64,000 nucleotides of DNA, taken from assembly GCF_003286085.1 (NCBI RefSeq), contig NW_020825289.1, positions 6,634,001 to 6,698,000 on the forward strand, written 5' to 3'. Shown in pieces: positions 22,680-36,313 of the stretch. The notes under the pieces were generated by a model. The model made no database searches. It had not been told where the DNA came from and was given only the letters and a program-made list of their open reading frames with translations. This DNA comes from Drosophila persimilis (Eukaryota > Arthropoda > Insecta > Diptera > Drosophilidae). The translations under genes and the position numbers were made by a program. How positions within the stretch are numbered: position 1 is the first letter of the stretch; each line of letters begins with the position of its first letter.

Positions 22680-24083
22680 ATCTAATCGAAATGTATTTTA
22701 ATTATAGTTTTTCTTTGTAGTTTTGAGTGTTTTTCCACTGGGTATTGGATCCAGGAGGTATACGTCGAAGCTGGATGGTTGAGGATGGTCTGAAGGGCTG
22801 AAAGAGTGGACAGCCTTCTCAGAGTACTCCCCTAGTTTTCTTTCAACAGAAAAGAAGACAAGAACCTGGAAATACTCGGAGGAATACCCAGAAAAGAACA
22901 GTCAATGTTTTGGGATCAAAAGGTTATCGTTTTTCCAACTAAAAATACTTGATTTGTGGAATACTATTATCTTTCATGGAAGCGTGGCATTGCTCGAACC
23001 TTTGACCGAGTGGTCGAGAGATACTCTGGGATTTATCCGCCGCCCCACTTGCGTTGGATTCCCCCCTCCAAAGCCCTACCATCCTTAGGTTTTACCTATA
23101 GAGCGTGCCGTGCCGCTACAATGTGGAAAATCAGCAAGAGGGCAAATTCCTCTATGGCAACACGCACAATATGCACTCATTAGTGCGGCATGGAGTGGTG
23201 GTGCAGTGGCAAGTGTGCGGGGGGTGAAGACGCAAAATCCTCATTGATTTGGATCTCCCTCTGTCCCATTGAGGAGAAGATGGGCGAGGACTCTCCCTCT
23301 CTCTCGCTGTGGCGCCTGAAAAGTCACTCTGTCTCCGTGTTAAATGCCAGCCATGGAGGCGGCCACATGCGGCATGCAACATGAATGATTTTATTCAGTG
23401 CTCTGCAGTTCTGCATCTCTGGAGCTCTGCAGCTCTGGAGCTCTCTGTAGCATAATTTGTCGACATCGACATAGTTTTTATGGCTGGCAGTGGCGCTTGC
23501 CGCCGGTTTATTTGCCACAAAATGCGGCCATATAAGCGTTGCCAAGTTTATTTTGGAAAGAAGCAAATTGCTGTCACTGTCACTGTTGCTGAATGTGCAA
23601 CAAAAGTAGTTGCACTTGCAACGCCCACATAGAGACGGAGTCAAGCCAAGCCGATCCGTGCCCCACCCACATCATTTTGGTGCAATTTTTTGGCTGGCGC
23701 TGATGCCGCAGAGGCAACGGCAGAGGCGGCGAATGGGAACACGTTGCCTCAGCTGGTGGCATGCAACTGTTTGCTGTTTCTCCATTTTGCTTGACATTAA
23801 TTTTATGGCATGTTTTTGTTGCTGTTGTCGCTGCCGCTGGCGCTGCCGCGCGCTTAAATTGTCGCATTTGTCTTGCCGCTGACTGGGGCTCCTGCTGCTG
23901 CTGCTGCTGCTGCAGCGTGTGGCATAAAGTTTTGTGTAATCCTTTCAATTTGTTGCATACTTTTAGGCGGAAATTAAAATAACAAGCGCAACGTGGTGGC
24001 TGGCTTCCTTTCTGCTTTCTGCTTCGCCTGGTTTTAGTTTTTGGCTCCACGAAGTTGTGTCGTACACGTGTTCTACATCCATG

Positions 24084-24125
<42 letters not shown>

Positions 24126-25267
24126 CGTGTGGCAGTGCAACAGAGTTCATCAATTAGTAACTTAGACAATGTTGCTCAGGTTTCGTGTTTCGGGGTCTTT
24201 TCTTTAGATTTCAGATTTCTCCCACTCCTGCTCCCACGCCTGCTCCCACTCCTGCTCCTCCTTACGGCTGGTAAGGACTCATACTGCTGGCAATTTATGC
24301 TACGAATGGATTCTGTAATGAATTTTGCAAAATAGTTAAATTGAATTCCATGCTGCTGCCGGCTCCATGCACAACAGATGCCCTTGTTATTCCAACTCCA
24401 TGCCCTTCCAGCTTTTCAGCCAACTCGTTTTCCATCTGCTGCTGCTGCTGCTGCTGTTGTTGTTGTCATTTGGCATCAAGTAAAAGTAAATAATTGCTGC
24501 TTAAAATGCTTGTCAGGAGACGATACCATGTTCGGGCACTCCCTCCTACCTTCTACCGTATTTTGTTTTCATGCTTGGCCCAGCACCGAGCCCTTTGGCC
24601 ATTTCTTTGCTTTTTTAGTGGGCTGGGGGTGGCCTGAATTTTGAGTGGCAGCAGTACGAGTAGTCCATCCATTCTTTTTGGTACCCTGCATTCTTGTAGA
24701 AGGACAAGGGTAAGCACATTGATGTGGCCTTCCATCATCGCTGTTCCATGAAATTCCTACTCCAATTCTACCACTCCTAGAGATGCTGCCCAATCGCTGG
24801 GTATATCCATGTTGGATTGTCCCTTATAGGTGCCCTCTTTTGTCCTTTTTGCGGTTCTATTCGGTTGCAGACTCGTTACCGCCTTAACTGCAATATCGGT
24901 TACAGAACTCAGGGACCCAGAACTCTAGAGCTCTTCTCTATTTCAAAGTTGCTGCTGCTGCTGCTGCCTTTGGCTGTTTTCTTCACTCCTTCAGCCGGCA
25001 CTCGTTTCCCCTCTCCCACTCCGTCTCTGGTACATTTAGCCTTTCGCTCCTCCTTCCCTTCTGCTGGTTATATTTCGACCAGATTGTCTGTATTTGCGGT
25101 TTGTGCGTACGTGACATGGATGCTCCTCTGCCGCCATAGATGGATGGATCGGCTCGCCAGCGTTTGGGAGTTCGGCAGGCGGACACGGGATGACTGCTTG
25201 CTTAACAATTAGTTTTAAAATGCCAGTTGCTGCTGCTGCTGCTCCTGCTGCAGGCCATATTCTGGTA
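22680..25267. other. Non-coding stretch
   Basis: No gene is supported. It holds (CA)n, (CTG)n and CAG-rich tracts and a repeated CTCTGCAG/GGAGCTC block near 23400-23440. Confidence 0.45.
24085..24122. repeat. (CA)n microsatellite
   Basis: A perfect tract of about 19 units. Confidence 0.92.
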
Positions 25268-25370
25268 TCATTCAGAGATGCCTTGTAATCCGTACTTGCT
25301 TCTCGTACTCATTAGAGCGCTGCCATTCCTCTGGAAGGAGTCCAGGTCCAGGGACGGATGGCTACCAGAT

Positions 25371-25597
25371 CTAAGGGGGGAAATAGAGTGAGTGAGAGGG
25401 AGGCAAAAATCAACAACAACAAACACAACAACAATCAATGTTGTCCCGTAATCAATTAACGATTTAACGTTCCGTTCGTCGTCTCTGGTCAATCTGTCTC
25501 TCTCCCTCTCCCTCTCCCCATCATCCTCTTTCTCTCTTTCTCTGTCTATCTCTGTGTGCCCTGTCAGCATTTGGCGCCACCTCCGCCATCAGAAGTT

Positions 25598-25628
<31 letters not shown>

Positions 25629-28600
25629 CATGAACACGTCATTGGGGCAGCGTATTTTTTTGGGAAGGGGCAGGGTTGCAGTCATTTCCAGGGCTGGCTC
25701 TTCACTCATCGATTGCTCCATCATTTTATCAATCATTGCGAGTGTTGGTAAGCCTGTTTGGCTAAGGATAATCTCCAAATCGGCTCGATTTTTAATCGAA
25801 TCTTTTGGCAACCCTGGCAGCCCTGTTTCTGGTGTACAAGTATTTTGTTGGGCGTGGGAGGGGGGCTAATGTGATTACTCCTGTCATTATTTCGTCGCCA
25901 CAGCGCCACATCCAATGCCCCTCAATGCCCCCACAATGCTGCCATTAAATTGACCGCCGTCTCTCCCTCTCCCTCTCTCTCGCTCTCGTATGATGTGTGC
26001 GTGTGTGCGTGTCTGTGTGCATTTAACTGCACGTTTTCAAACTTTGACCCGCGCTTCATTCCGTTGGCCAGCCAAGGGTCGTATCCCTGCCCGGCTTTGG
26101 GGCTCTGTTGATTGGTTATTGACTTTTAACAGAAAAATTGATGTAATGCAATTAGTTTTACAGCTAAACCGTTTGCTGATTGTGCCAAATGGGCAAGCGG
26201 AACGGAACGTTGTGCTAAACGAGCTCTTTGTCGGCGTCCAACGAGGGGGAGCTGTTCGAGGCATGTGTGTTGGGGGCTGGGATACGATCTGAGGAAGGGG
26301 ATCTGTTTGCATATCCAAGGGGGTTGATTCTGGATTCATTAAATGTGTATTTTGGGGCTTAATCAATAAGCACACCTTTGCTTTTGCCCCTACATCCAGT
26401 GTAAATGAAGCCCTTCCACAGATATCTCTGCTTATTTAGGCCCCTGCCTGGGGAGATCCCATATCTAATCGGGCCATCGAAAAGCCAATCGACAGCTACA
26501 TAAATGCTGAAGCAACCTGCAAGGCATGTCCTGCCCGAAGGCTGGCCATCAATTACACGCATGTGCAACGAAATTGAACCATAACGGAGGAGCGGGTGGC
26601 AGCAGTATCGGAATACCTCGCCGCCGAATATGCGGCCAAATGAACTGAAACCGGAAGCCACCAAAGGGGGTGGCGCTGAACCGGGGGGTAGTGGAAATTT
26701 ATTGCAGTTGTGCGAAACAAAGCGTACAATTTTTGCTGCTTAATTGAAAAATATAAATTGTTGCCACATGTACGAGTATGTCTGGTGTGTGTGTGTGTGT
26801 GTGTGTCTGTGTGTGTGGATCGGAAGTAAAGTCAAAAGCAGAACAAGAACATTAATAACACTGCCCCGAAAACGGAAATAATAAAAGCCATTTTAACGAT
26901 GACGCCAAATATAAAATCAACAGAAATTGTAGTCGCACATAAAAATGGCTAAATATTGTGGCACCATTTGCGACTGCCAGTCATGACTGGCCGTTAAACG
27001 AGGCAATGGAGGCCAAGAGCAGTCGGTGATTGGCAAGGCTTTTCAGCCAGGGGTTTGGGTCCTTCAAAGGCTGGAAAGTAGTATTTTGAGAGTGTGTTCA
27101 TGAAGAGCCGCTTGGTTATGCGATTCATATGCAGGCTACTTGTCGTAGCTCCCCCCTCTCCATTGGGCTCTGGAGAAAGTGAAAACCTTGAGGAATTCCA
27201 CTCCCTGATCCTCTCATCATAGGCGCTGGTTATTCAGGCAGTAATTTAAAAGCGGAAAAACGACAATCAATGCGGGTCAATATTTGTCAACTGTAAACAG
27301 CAGAACAACATGGGGATGGTGGAGAGGAATACAGTCACTGCCAAAAGGCAATGGAAGACACAACACACACACACCCACAGGCACCCACAGAAAAAGTCAA
27401 GTGCAAACAGCAAAAGAGGGGAAAAAAAGGAATAGCAGGAAAAAATGCGACATGCAGGTGGCATAAATGGGAGAAAAAAAGACACACACACACACACACA
27501 CAGACAGGGGCAGAGAGGGGAGAGGCGCACCTATACATGCACAATTATCACGGGGTGCTTTGATGATGAGCTTCCTGCACATCAAAAGCCAAAAATAGAG
27601 CAACTAAAAGGCAGGGAAAAGGCCAAGAGCCCGTCGGATGTTCGGCCAAGGCCAAAAAGGATTCGAAATGGCTAAAAACGTAACGAACAAACAGCGTGCT
27701 CCGATGTCAGCCACACACAAATTTCATTGCTACATGGAGGTACACCATCGGTCCTTTTCCCCCCTCCACAGTCGTTTGATTGAAGCAGCGCCTCTGATAG
27801 ACAGATGCAGCAACCACTTGGGCACTTGGGCACCCGCAAAGCCCTCGAAACCCCAAAACATACACAGAAACACACTCGCCCCCACACATCCACGAGTGTG
27901 TGTGTGTACATCTGCTGGAGCCTTCATGGGGGGCGGTGTGGGGTGTGGGGTGGGCGGGCAAAGGCAAACACACCTTGACTTTTGGTCAGAGATATTCTGA
28001 TTTGTTTGTGTTTCTACTTTTCGAGCTTAACAAATTAAGCGCTCAATCTGTAGGCCACCGACCATACAGCAGACCATACAAAAAAGAGCTGCCAAACGGA
28101 CGGAGACCGGATAAAAGGTAGCCCATGAAATCAACAAGAGAAAAAATTATCATCAGCAAAAAAAAAAACACTACCAAAGGGGAAAGTAGCTGCTAAAGAT
28201 GGAATAGAGGGACAATGAATGAGGGAAAACCAGAAGATCGAAGCATGAAATACACTGAAATATAAAATTTTGTTTCAAAGTCTCACTCGATATTTAATGA
28301 AAAGACTTACTTTTGGATGGTATTTCTGGGACTATCCTTACACTTCCTCTATCGAGAGTACACCAGAGATTGCCACAATTCTGTTGAACTTTTGCTGAAA
28401 CCCATAGCGAAATGAAACACAATCAAAAGTAGTATTTATTCCCGCAAAACAAAAAACAAGCGAAAGAGAAAGCGAAAGATTGAGGGAATCGCTGCATTTT
28501 AGGTGACGCCAGAAGTCAACTCTTCGTTAGTTCTGTTTGTTATGGCCACCCTTCCAGCCCCCAGCAGCGCCAAGTCCCCCCTGCGTGTGCTGTCGTCGTT

Positions 28601-30087
28601 TCCCGTTTGTTTACATTCGCCAGGTGGTGCCAGAGGGGGCGGGGGGCGGTGCGGGTCGAGTATGTGTTGGCTCCTCGTTAGAGCTGTCGGCCGTACCCCG
28701 CGCTAGTTTTCTGATGAATTTATTCGCTAAACATGTTTATTATTTACTCGCAAATCACACAGCAAATTTGACAGTTTCAAGCGTTGGCAAGTGTATGGAC
28801 AAGGGGGAGTGGGGAGAGAAGGTGAAAATAGGGAAAATGTGCTCTTTTGCCTGAAACCATTGGCCTTTTTGAAACCATTTTATGGACTCGGGAGACTGAG
28901 ACCAGCTGGAACTGCCTGCCTAATAAATATATTAGTATTAAGAAGCTTTAGGGGAAAATCTTTATGTGAAAAAGTTGTTTCTTACGACCTGCCAAGTGTA
29001 TCTAAAGTTTCGGTTTCTTCTTTTTTTTCGAGTATGCTTTGCTGATTTATGCCTACCCCCCAAAAGACCTCGCTCATTCCGTCTTCCAAATCAATCTGCC
29101 ACAAAAGATGCTTCCGCCCAGCCCCGGGAGAAAGTGCTCGCCCGCCACTCTCTCCCTGATGGCGGCAGACCTGTGAGCGTTGTTAATATTTTAAGCTGTG
29201 TAATTAATTTAAAACCTTGTAATTAATAAATAACACCAACGTGTAGTGGGCGGCGCCAAACAGCAGCAGAAGCAGAAACAGAAACAGATAAGCGGTAATC
29301 ATTAACGCTGCGGCCAGTGGGGTGGGGGGTGGTGTGGGGGGTGGTATGGGGGGGCTGTTAAATGGATTTTACTGGATTTGCCTGCGGGCAGAGTGTTCTC
29401 CGTCCGGGACCAGGGCGCCGCAATACAATAATTGTGCGTGCTTATACGAGTATCCGCTTTTAGCCTTTAGCTGTAACTAATTCAATTCGATCGGTTATTT
29501 GGGACAACTTTTCATTGTCCTATTAGAGCATTTCCATGTACTGCCACGGGGATATTCGTACCGTTTCCTGGCAGCAGGAAATTAGTCAATTAGATGCCAG
29601 TCAACAAGTTATTATTAATTTACAACAATTTAATCGACATTTTGTAGAAAATAGTTTTAAATCCGCTTAGCTCTCAGGTTTTAATATAAATATAATATAA
29701 ACACAAATCTGTAGCATTTCAAATATGTTTGAGACTAATGTGCTCTGAGCGTCTTCAGCAGCGTGTGTTGCCATTCATTTTATTTAAAAGACGACGATTA
29801 GTGGGTTCTGGTATGGTTTATTGCGAGGGCTTATAGCTTATCGAATGGTGGCAAAAGGTGTGCGGATTTGATAGCTATAGAGGATTAAATCGATTCAAGA
29901 CGGTGTCGATGGACTGTGTCGTATTGAAGATCTCTTCTAAGACGATAGTCGAGGTGCTTGGTTGCTAGATCAAGACTTAAATCAAGGGCAGGCTTGCCTT
30001 AATGCCAGCAAGAGAGCGCCAGATTGCGAGAGAGAGAAGAAAGGCGAAAGGCTGCATAGGATAGGCTGCTGCCGCGAGGGAGGAATA
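25371..30087. other. Non-coding stretch
   Basis: No gene is established. Minus-strand exon-like candidates at 25268-25370 and 28311-28394 are treated as findings. The stretch also has (TG)n near 26790, C-rich and CA-rich tracts near 27360-27510, and G-rich runs near 29320-29360. Confidence 0.4.
25603..25628. repeat. (TG)n microsatellite
   Basis: A perfect tract of 13 units. Confidence 0.9.
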
Positions 30088-31440
30088 TTTATTTATTTAT
30101 TTATATACAACGAGGTTAGAGTTAAAACTATTAACCTAGCTTATTCAATGATATTATGTTACATTATGCTTATTATTTTATATTTATTATATGTGAGATT
30201 ATTACATGGGTTTTATATTAGAGTTAGATTAATGGATATAAATTAGTTTCTTTTAGATAGTTTATGATTAGGTCGATTTCAGTTTTAGTTGGGTTAGAGA
30301 GAAATGTGCGCGGATTATTGTTAGCGAAGATTTTGAAACGTACGTATGTATGTATGTCTGTGAGTTGTGAGTATGGGCAGTCTTTGAGTTTGTTCTATAG
30401 TTACTGGAACGTTATTCAGGCAATGCGTACAAGTATTAATTTTGGTCGGATCTAGGTAATGTTGGTGAGTTATTCTTGTATGTCCTAGTCTTAGTCTAAT
30501 TATCTTTGTTTGTTTTATCCTTGATGTGGTGTTTTGGTCTAGTCTTTTGGTGAATTTGTCGGCTGTTATTTGGCTGGGGTTGATAAATTGATACCAGTTC
30601 GATGTTTGTTCGAGTTTTATAAGTTTGTCTTTAAGCATTTGAGGTGTTTGTTAATGTCTGCTATATTGTTATTGTGTGTGTAAGGGGCATTATTGAAGCT
30701 GATTTCGCTTTTTGGTTCATTTCCTTTTATGTTTTTATGACCTGGGATCCAGAGTAGTTTTATTTTTGGATGTAGTTTCAGTAGAAGAGATCTAATTTTA
30801 GATCCATAATAGTTGAAGTTATCGGGGTTGCCTATGGCTTGAAGAGAGGAAAGAGAGTCCGAATATATCATATATTTCCCGCGCATAGATTTAACAATTT
30901 GTATTTCCTCGAATATGGCTATGATTTCGGCAGAGTAAATTGATGAAAAATTTTGCAGTAAGCCCACTTTTAAGGTGTTTGTTTCCGTTGTGATTGAAAA
31001 TGATGTGGCACTTATGGTTTTTGATCCATCCGTAAACAGAAAGGAGTGATCATTAAATTGGTTTTTGATAGTAAGAAAGTGTTGTTGGTATATAGAGTCG
31101 TGTGTATTATTTTTGTGTAGTTTGTCAAGTGCGGTATTGATGGTATTTGGTTTGAATTTCCAGAAAGGTAGCTAAGTTTTTATCTCGGGTTTTACGAGAA
31201 GTCCTATGTATGTATGTTTTGTTTTTTGTTGTAGTGAGTGAGTTATTGCTGAAGGTATTTTGTTTTTAAAGTGGAATCTGTTTTGGGGGGACTTTGAGAT
31301 TTTGTGAAATGGTGAGTGGTTTGGAAAATAGAGGTTTTTTATTAGTTTGGCTTGTAGAAAGTCCCGTCGATCTGCAACTGTGTTCATGTTATCTTCCATT
31401 AAGAGGGAGGAATATGTTGTGTATGTATGTATGTACATGT
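30088..31440 (-). mobile_element. Decayed I-clade LINE fragment (3' part)
   Basis: Reading right to left, the pieces are in order. A stretch before RNase H (31438-31172) has RRDFLQAKLIKNLYFPNHSP. An RNase H domain follows, with FTDGSK, YSAEIIAIFEEI, MIYSDSLSSLQAI and LLWIPGHKNIKGNE (about 31070-30700). A C-terminal piece (30638-30321) has IIRLRLGHTRITHQHYL and CTHC. A (TAAA)n tail ends it at about 30108-30088. The first three RNase H acidic residues are recognisable, but the last Asp of the usual GNExAD is lost, and stops and frame changes break the frame. RNase H plus a simple TAAA tail points to the I clade. No 5' reverse transcriptase remains; the left boundary of the copy, near 31440, is approximate. 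It is inactive. Confidence 0.8.
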
Positions 31441-32333
31441 CGGAGATTTATACTAATGCACAGAACTACGTAGTAGATTTATGTATGTCTGTCTGTTATG
31501 CTTTCAGTTCGCATCTTTGCTGAGAGCGAGGCTGGCGAGCGGGAGAGAGAGTCGTCTCAGCCGAGTGTGACGCGGTGATTTTGTATTTAAGAGTGAGAGA
31601 GAGAGAGCGAGATCAAAAAGCAATGCTAGTGGGGTATTGCTTGAACTGAGAGAGTTTTCAAGAGGGAGGGAGACACAACTTGCAAAATGTAAGCAAAGAA
31701 ACGCAGCCCCTCTGCCTCTGGCATAAAAGGACACCCTGTATATATGTACATATATATTATGTTACAGGGTGATACAGTGGGTAGTGCAAAGAACAAACAA
31801 TGAGAGTCTAATATCTATGAATATTGGGGAATATTGGGCACAACATAATACTTTCTTGATAGCCGAACATAAATCGAAGATCGATTGATTTTTGTGTATG
31901 TAGTGTATTTAAATCGAAACCCGCGTTAAATTCCGCCTGATTCGTGCACGCATTGATTTCCTCTAAATAGATGCAATCTACAATTTGTGTATCCTTAAAC
32001 AAGTCCCGCTATTGAGTGGATTTTTGTGTGGCAACATCATTGATATGGCAATTGTTCTATTTTCTGGGCCAAAGCACACACACTGTATCCGGGACGCTGA
32101 CATAGACACAGACCCAGACACGCATTCGCTCACTCCCGTATCCCGATCATCATCAATCACTGCGGCACGCCAGCCATACACAGAGTCCCGTCCCAAGAGG
32201 TCGTGTCGAGACCCCAATCCCATTTCCATTCCCCGCCTGACAGTGCACTTTTTGTTGCTTTTTTTTGTTCTGGTGGTGCCACTATAATTGGCAATTCATG
32301 CAGGAAACAGGCCATTATGCCGCTGTTAGCTTA
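31441..32333. other. Non-coding stretch next to the LINE
   Basis: GAGAG-rich DNA (31530-31680) may be more of the element or host DNA. The stretch also has a short hairpin (31732-31771) and a minus-strand open frame that I do not recognise (31808-32002). Confidence 0.35.
31732..31771. repeat. CACCCTGTA inverted repeat
   Basis: CACCCTGTA at 31732-31740 is matched by TACAGGGTG at 31763-31771, across a (TA)-rich 22-base loop. Confidence 0.75.
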
Positions 32334-32383
32334 TTAGCTGGCCGTGAAAATGCCTGCCCCTTCAATCGGTGTCTGGTGCGGCG

Positions 32384-32412
32384 GCTGCTGCTGCTGCTGC
32401 TGCTGCTGCTGC
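32384..32412. repeat. (GCT)n trinucleotide tract
   Basis: About ten perfect triplets. On the minus strand they read as CAG codons in an open frame (see findings). Confidence 0.9.
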
Positions 32413-35250
32413 GTCACTCCGGAGACGGAGCTGTCGTCTTTTCGAGTGGTGGCTCCCCAGGAGGCCGGAAGCGTGGCCATTGGTGTTTTATCGAATATAA
32501 TTACCTTTCGAACACCTTCCTCCGTCGCCTGTTCTCCATTTCCCTGCCGCTCGGACCGCAATACATAATTTGGTGTCATGTCGTGTGGTTTGCCTGCGGG
32601 ACAGGGGGGCGTCCTAATAAGCAGCTAAATGGCAGGTGCAACAAGAGTGCACTGGCTGTGGCAATCAGGAGGCCTCAGGGCGAGGCATAAATACATGTAT
32701 TTGGCAGCCCACTGGAACACATCGTGTCTGCCCCCCCACCCACCTAAGCCCGACTTGGAGCCACCCATTCTGAAGATACAAATACAGTTATGTATCTGCC
32801 TGAGGCATCTCCCTGTTTATGATGCCATTAAGACGCATTGAGAAAATGCAAAATTTGCAAATGTACAAAATCTTAAGGATCTTAAGGACACCCCCACCCT
32901 CCCTCATCAGTGCCAGCAAAATGCGAGGCCATGTGCTGGAAATTTAGAGGGGCGATAGAGAGGGGGATAGAGAGGGGGAATAGCAGTTCAAACACTATAA
33001 AAATTATGCGTGTCATAAATCCAACGGATGAGATTTGCATTTGTGCGAGTATCTCGCTGCCACCGCACCAAAAGTCGTTATCCCATCAAAACTTGAGCGG
33101 CGGCGAAGGGGCATGGCTTAGGGGGTATACCAGCAACGGGTGCCATAATAATTTTCGCCTAATAATGATGCGCGTTATGGCCTGACGACAACACAAGAAC
33201 CTGCCACACGCTGCTGCTCCTCCTCCGCCGCTGCAGCGTTTCCAAGCCATAATTTTGCATGTCGCTGCCATGAGATTGCAGGGGGAAACAAATGACGCCA
33301 TTTTACATGCTCTCTCTCTGTCTCTCTATGTCTCCCTCTGATGTGTGCGTGTGTGCGTGTGTGTGTGCAACAAACTCAATCATAATCTGTGGCCAATGGC
33401 ATTACCCTTGCCAGGGAGCAAAGCTTTGCGTTGTCCTTTGTCGCCTGCGTTGTCGTTGTCATGAGAACTTCTCGTCGGAGGCAACGAGAACGCATTGCAA
33501 TAACTTTTCGTTTTCTTGGATGCCACTTCTGGCTCCCTCTTCGGCTCGGATGAGTCTGAATCTTCATCTGGCTGCGGAGTTGATAATCAGTGGTATTGGC
33601 ATCATAAACATCTCCAGCAGGAAGTAGATAAGACACTCTCCCGCACAGACTTAACATGGCTCCTCAATGGCAGTCCTAGATGGCAGAGTGTCTGGGCACA
33701 AAGAGTGGGAAAGTCTTACAATGTTTGGCCCGAAACACAGAAGACTCGTTGAGGCATCATCTTGCTTTGGTCTAACGCATGGCAAATTAGCCATCTGATT
33801 GGGCCCAAAATGCAGCCATGAATAATTTATGTCATGGCCTAGGCCTTTGACCACTTAGCCACCCACAAAAAGTGGGCACAGAGAGAGAGAAAGAGAGGCA
33901 TAATTGCCTATAAATGTCTGCCAATTTCAAGAAGCTGAAACATTTGAGTCTTTGTTTTAGCCACACACACATCCGCAAGGACATCCATCCATATGCGAGT
34001 AAACGATCTGAAGGAGGCAGTGGCACTTTGTGCATTTCCCGTCCAGAGCATGTTGACAAGAAATTGCATAATTATGGCTTGCCCGGACAGGCGGTTAGAT
34101 CAACTCAACCGCAAGTGCTGGATTCTGGAGTGCCCCCACACGGGGGGTGGTGCCGGGCGGGGCACTGGTACGAATGGCTACCAAAAGGAGGTGGCTGTGG
34201 CAAGAGAACACCCCAGAAATTTGGCCACAGGGCAGCTGCAGGACTGAGAGAATCAGTAGCTAAACCACAGAGCCATGGAAGTGCCATCTGTAGCCAGTAG
34301 CCAGTAGCCGGTATCCAGCAGCCAGCAGGTGCAAAAAAAGCAGCAGGAGCCATCAGGAAACCGGACCGGGTCCGGTGTGCATATGCATAAGCGGGAAAGG
34401 ACACTGCGGTGAGAGCAGCTTCTGGAACTGAAACTGCCGCCGCAGACGAAGGCAAAGGAAAGCTTAACAGCCGGACGGGGACACGGACACGGACACGGGC
34501 TGTTCGCTGGTTTCGGGCTGGGACCCGGGCCAAAGTTGCACAATTGAATTGCATAACATGAATAGAAATGAATTGGCAGGCTCTCTCGCTGGCATCAGAA
34601 GCTCATCCTTGTAGAATGTGTGGTGTGGCGATGCGGTGGTGCGGTGGTGCTGTGGCAACCTTTTCTGATGATGCACTTTTGTCACAATTTTCTGTGGCCC
34701 ACAGATATTTGCATGTGCCTCTGCCCAAAAACTAAGCTTTAACATTGGCCCAGGCACAGCCGTTTAAAGCGAGAGAGAACGAACCGATTCCTGGGGCAGC
34801 CCAGAGCAATTTTCACACTCGATTAGCTGCATTTGTGCACGTGCCACACACACCAGACTCAAATAATGCACAACAGGAAAAAGAGAGGCAAAATTACAAT
34901 AAACGTTTGGATTTTCATTAAAAGCCACACACACTCCTCAGACTGGGGAGTCCTGGACTGGAGGTTGTGTGCGTTAAAGAAAACGTTGCCTACTTTGCAG
35001 CGCTCACAGCGAAATGGAAAGTCAAGCACTCGAGACAGCGACAAAGCACTGCGTCGGCGGATGGGCACCCCTTTTGCAAAATCACACAACAAGGGTAGCA
35101 TACCTCCCCCTTTTCACCCACTTTGGATGTGCTCCCTTTGTTGTGCTCGGTTTTTCTTTTATTTCTGCACACAATAATGAAAATGTTGTTGTTTGTGAAA
35201 TTCCAACAGCCGTTGCTAGAATTCACTTGAGCGCTCTCGCACGCACACTC

Positions 35251-35274
35251 ACACACACACACACACACACACAC
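35251..35274. repeat. (AC)n microsatellite
   Basis: A perfect tract of 12 units. Confidence 0.9.
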
Positions 35275-36273
35275 GTGCACAGATACATTGCATTACTTCC
35301 GCCTGAATGGTAATAATTTTAAAATCAATACAATTCAATAAAGTTTTATTACTGCCGCCGACAACGATATGGATCCACGGATCAAGTGGATGGAAACGCT
35401 TTTGTGGATTTCGCTGGCGATTGAAGTCCGCTTAACCCGTTTTGGCCCAAGTGCGGAAGGATTAAGCGGCAGGGGTGCCGTCTCCCGCTGTGCCACTGCC
35501 ACCTGCAGATGCTCCATTTGGTGGCAATTAGAATACGTTTTAAAAGCAAATTGCCAGTGAACTTGCGCGTCAAAGACCAACGCCCATTTGTATGCAAATT
35601 CTTGGGAAGTGAACGCAGGAGTGGGGGGGCGACTGTCATCTGTCTGTCGTCCTCGGTCTTGCCTCGGATGAATCAAAGTCATAACGTGGCTGAGGCGCGC
35701 CCCCATCCCGAACGACACGCATCGTTATGCACAGCGGCACCGGATGACTGTTATTAAAATCAGTTGTGCCCCATCGCGGGTCCAGGCGCAGACAGAGCGA
35801 GGATGCCCTGCCGCGGCACAGCTGTGTCTGTGGCGCGTCTCCAGCTTCATTATGAATGGTGGGCGTTGGACCGGGAGCTGGGTGGGGGCTTGAACGCATT
35901 CGCTTAATGTCTTAATTTTGCACTCATCCAAGTGAAAAATTAAAATGGTTTGGCTCCTTTGTTCGGCGCGTTGTTGGCTGCAGCATCAGTTGGATGGCAT
36001 CCTCCGCGGCAACATCCGCGACAGCAGGTGAAATAGAGGCCAGGTCCTTGGTGCCTGGACCCTGGTCATAAGTCTAATGTCTGCCTTGTTTAAATATTAA
36101 TAAAGCGCGAGCGGGAGAGTGGCCTTAGCCGCTGCCACAAATTGTTAAATTGAAGCTAATAAAATTTGGCTATTACGCTCGCTCGCCCGCTTGGCCGCTC
36201 GGCCGCTCGGCCAGTGTCCATTTTATGGCCCACAAATTTCATGGCGATTAAGTGTGATGGCGGGCATGCATCA

Positions 36274-36313
36274 GCCACTCCTCCTGCCACTCCTCCTGCC
36301 ACTCCTCCTGCCA
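36274..36313. repeat. GCCACTCCTCCT minisatellite
   Basis: Three tandem copies of the 12-base unit lie near the end of a C-rich patch. Confidence 0.85.

Noticed and set aside
25521..25811. 96-codon minus-strand frame that includes the (TG)n tract
   Set aside because: A frame through a microsatellite with no splice support or recognised domain is most likely chance.
26037..26375. 112-codon minus-strand frame that reads like protein
   Set aside because: There is no convincing acceptor, and another frame there is equally open.
33376..33657. Acidic/Ser-rich minus-strand frame with an AG before it
   Set aside because: Its pyrimidine tract is weak and a 60-codon open frame is expected by chance.
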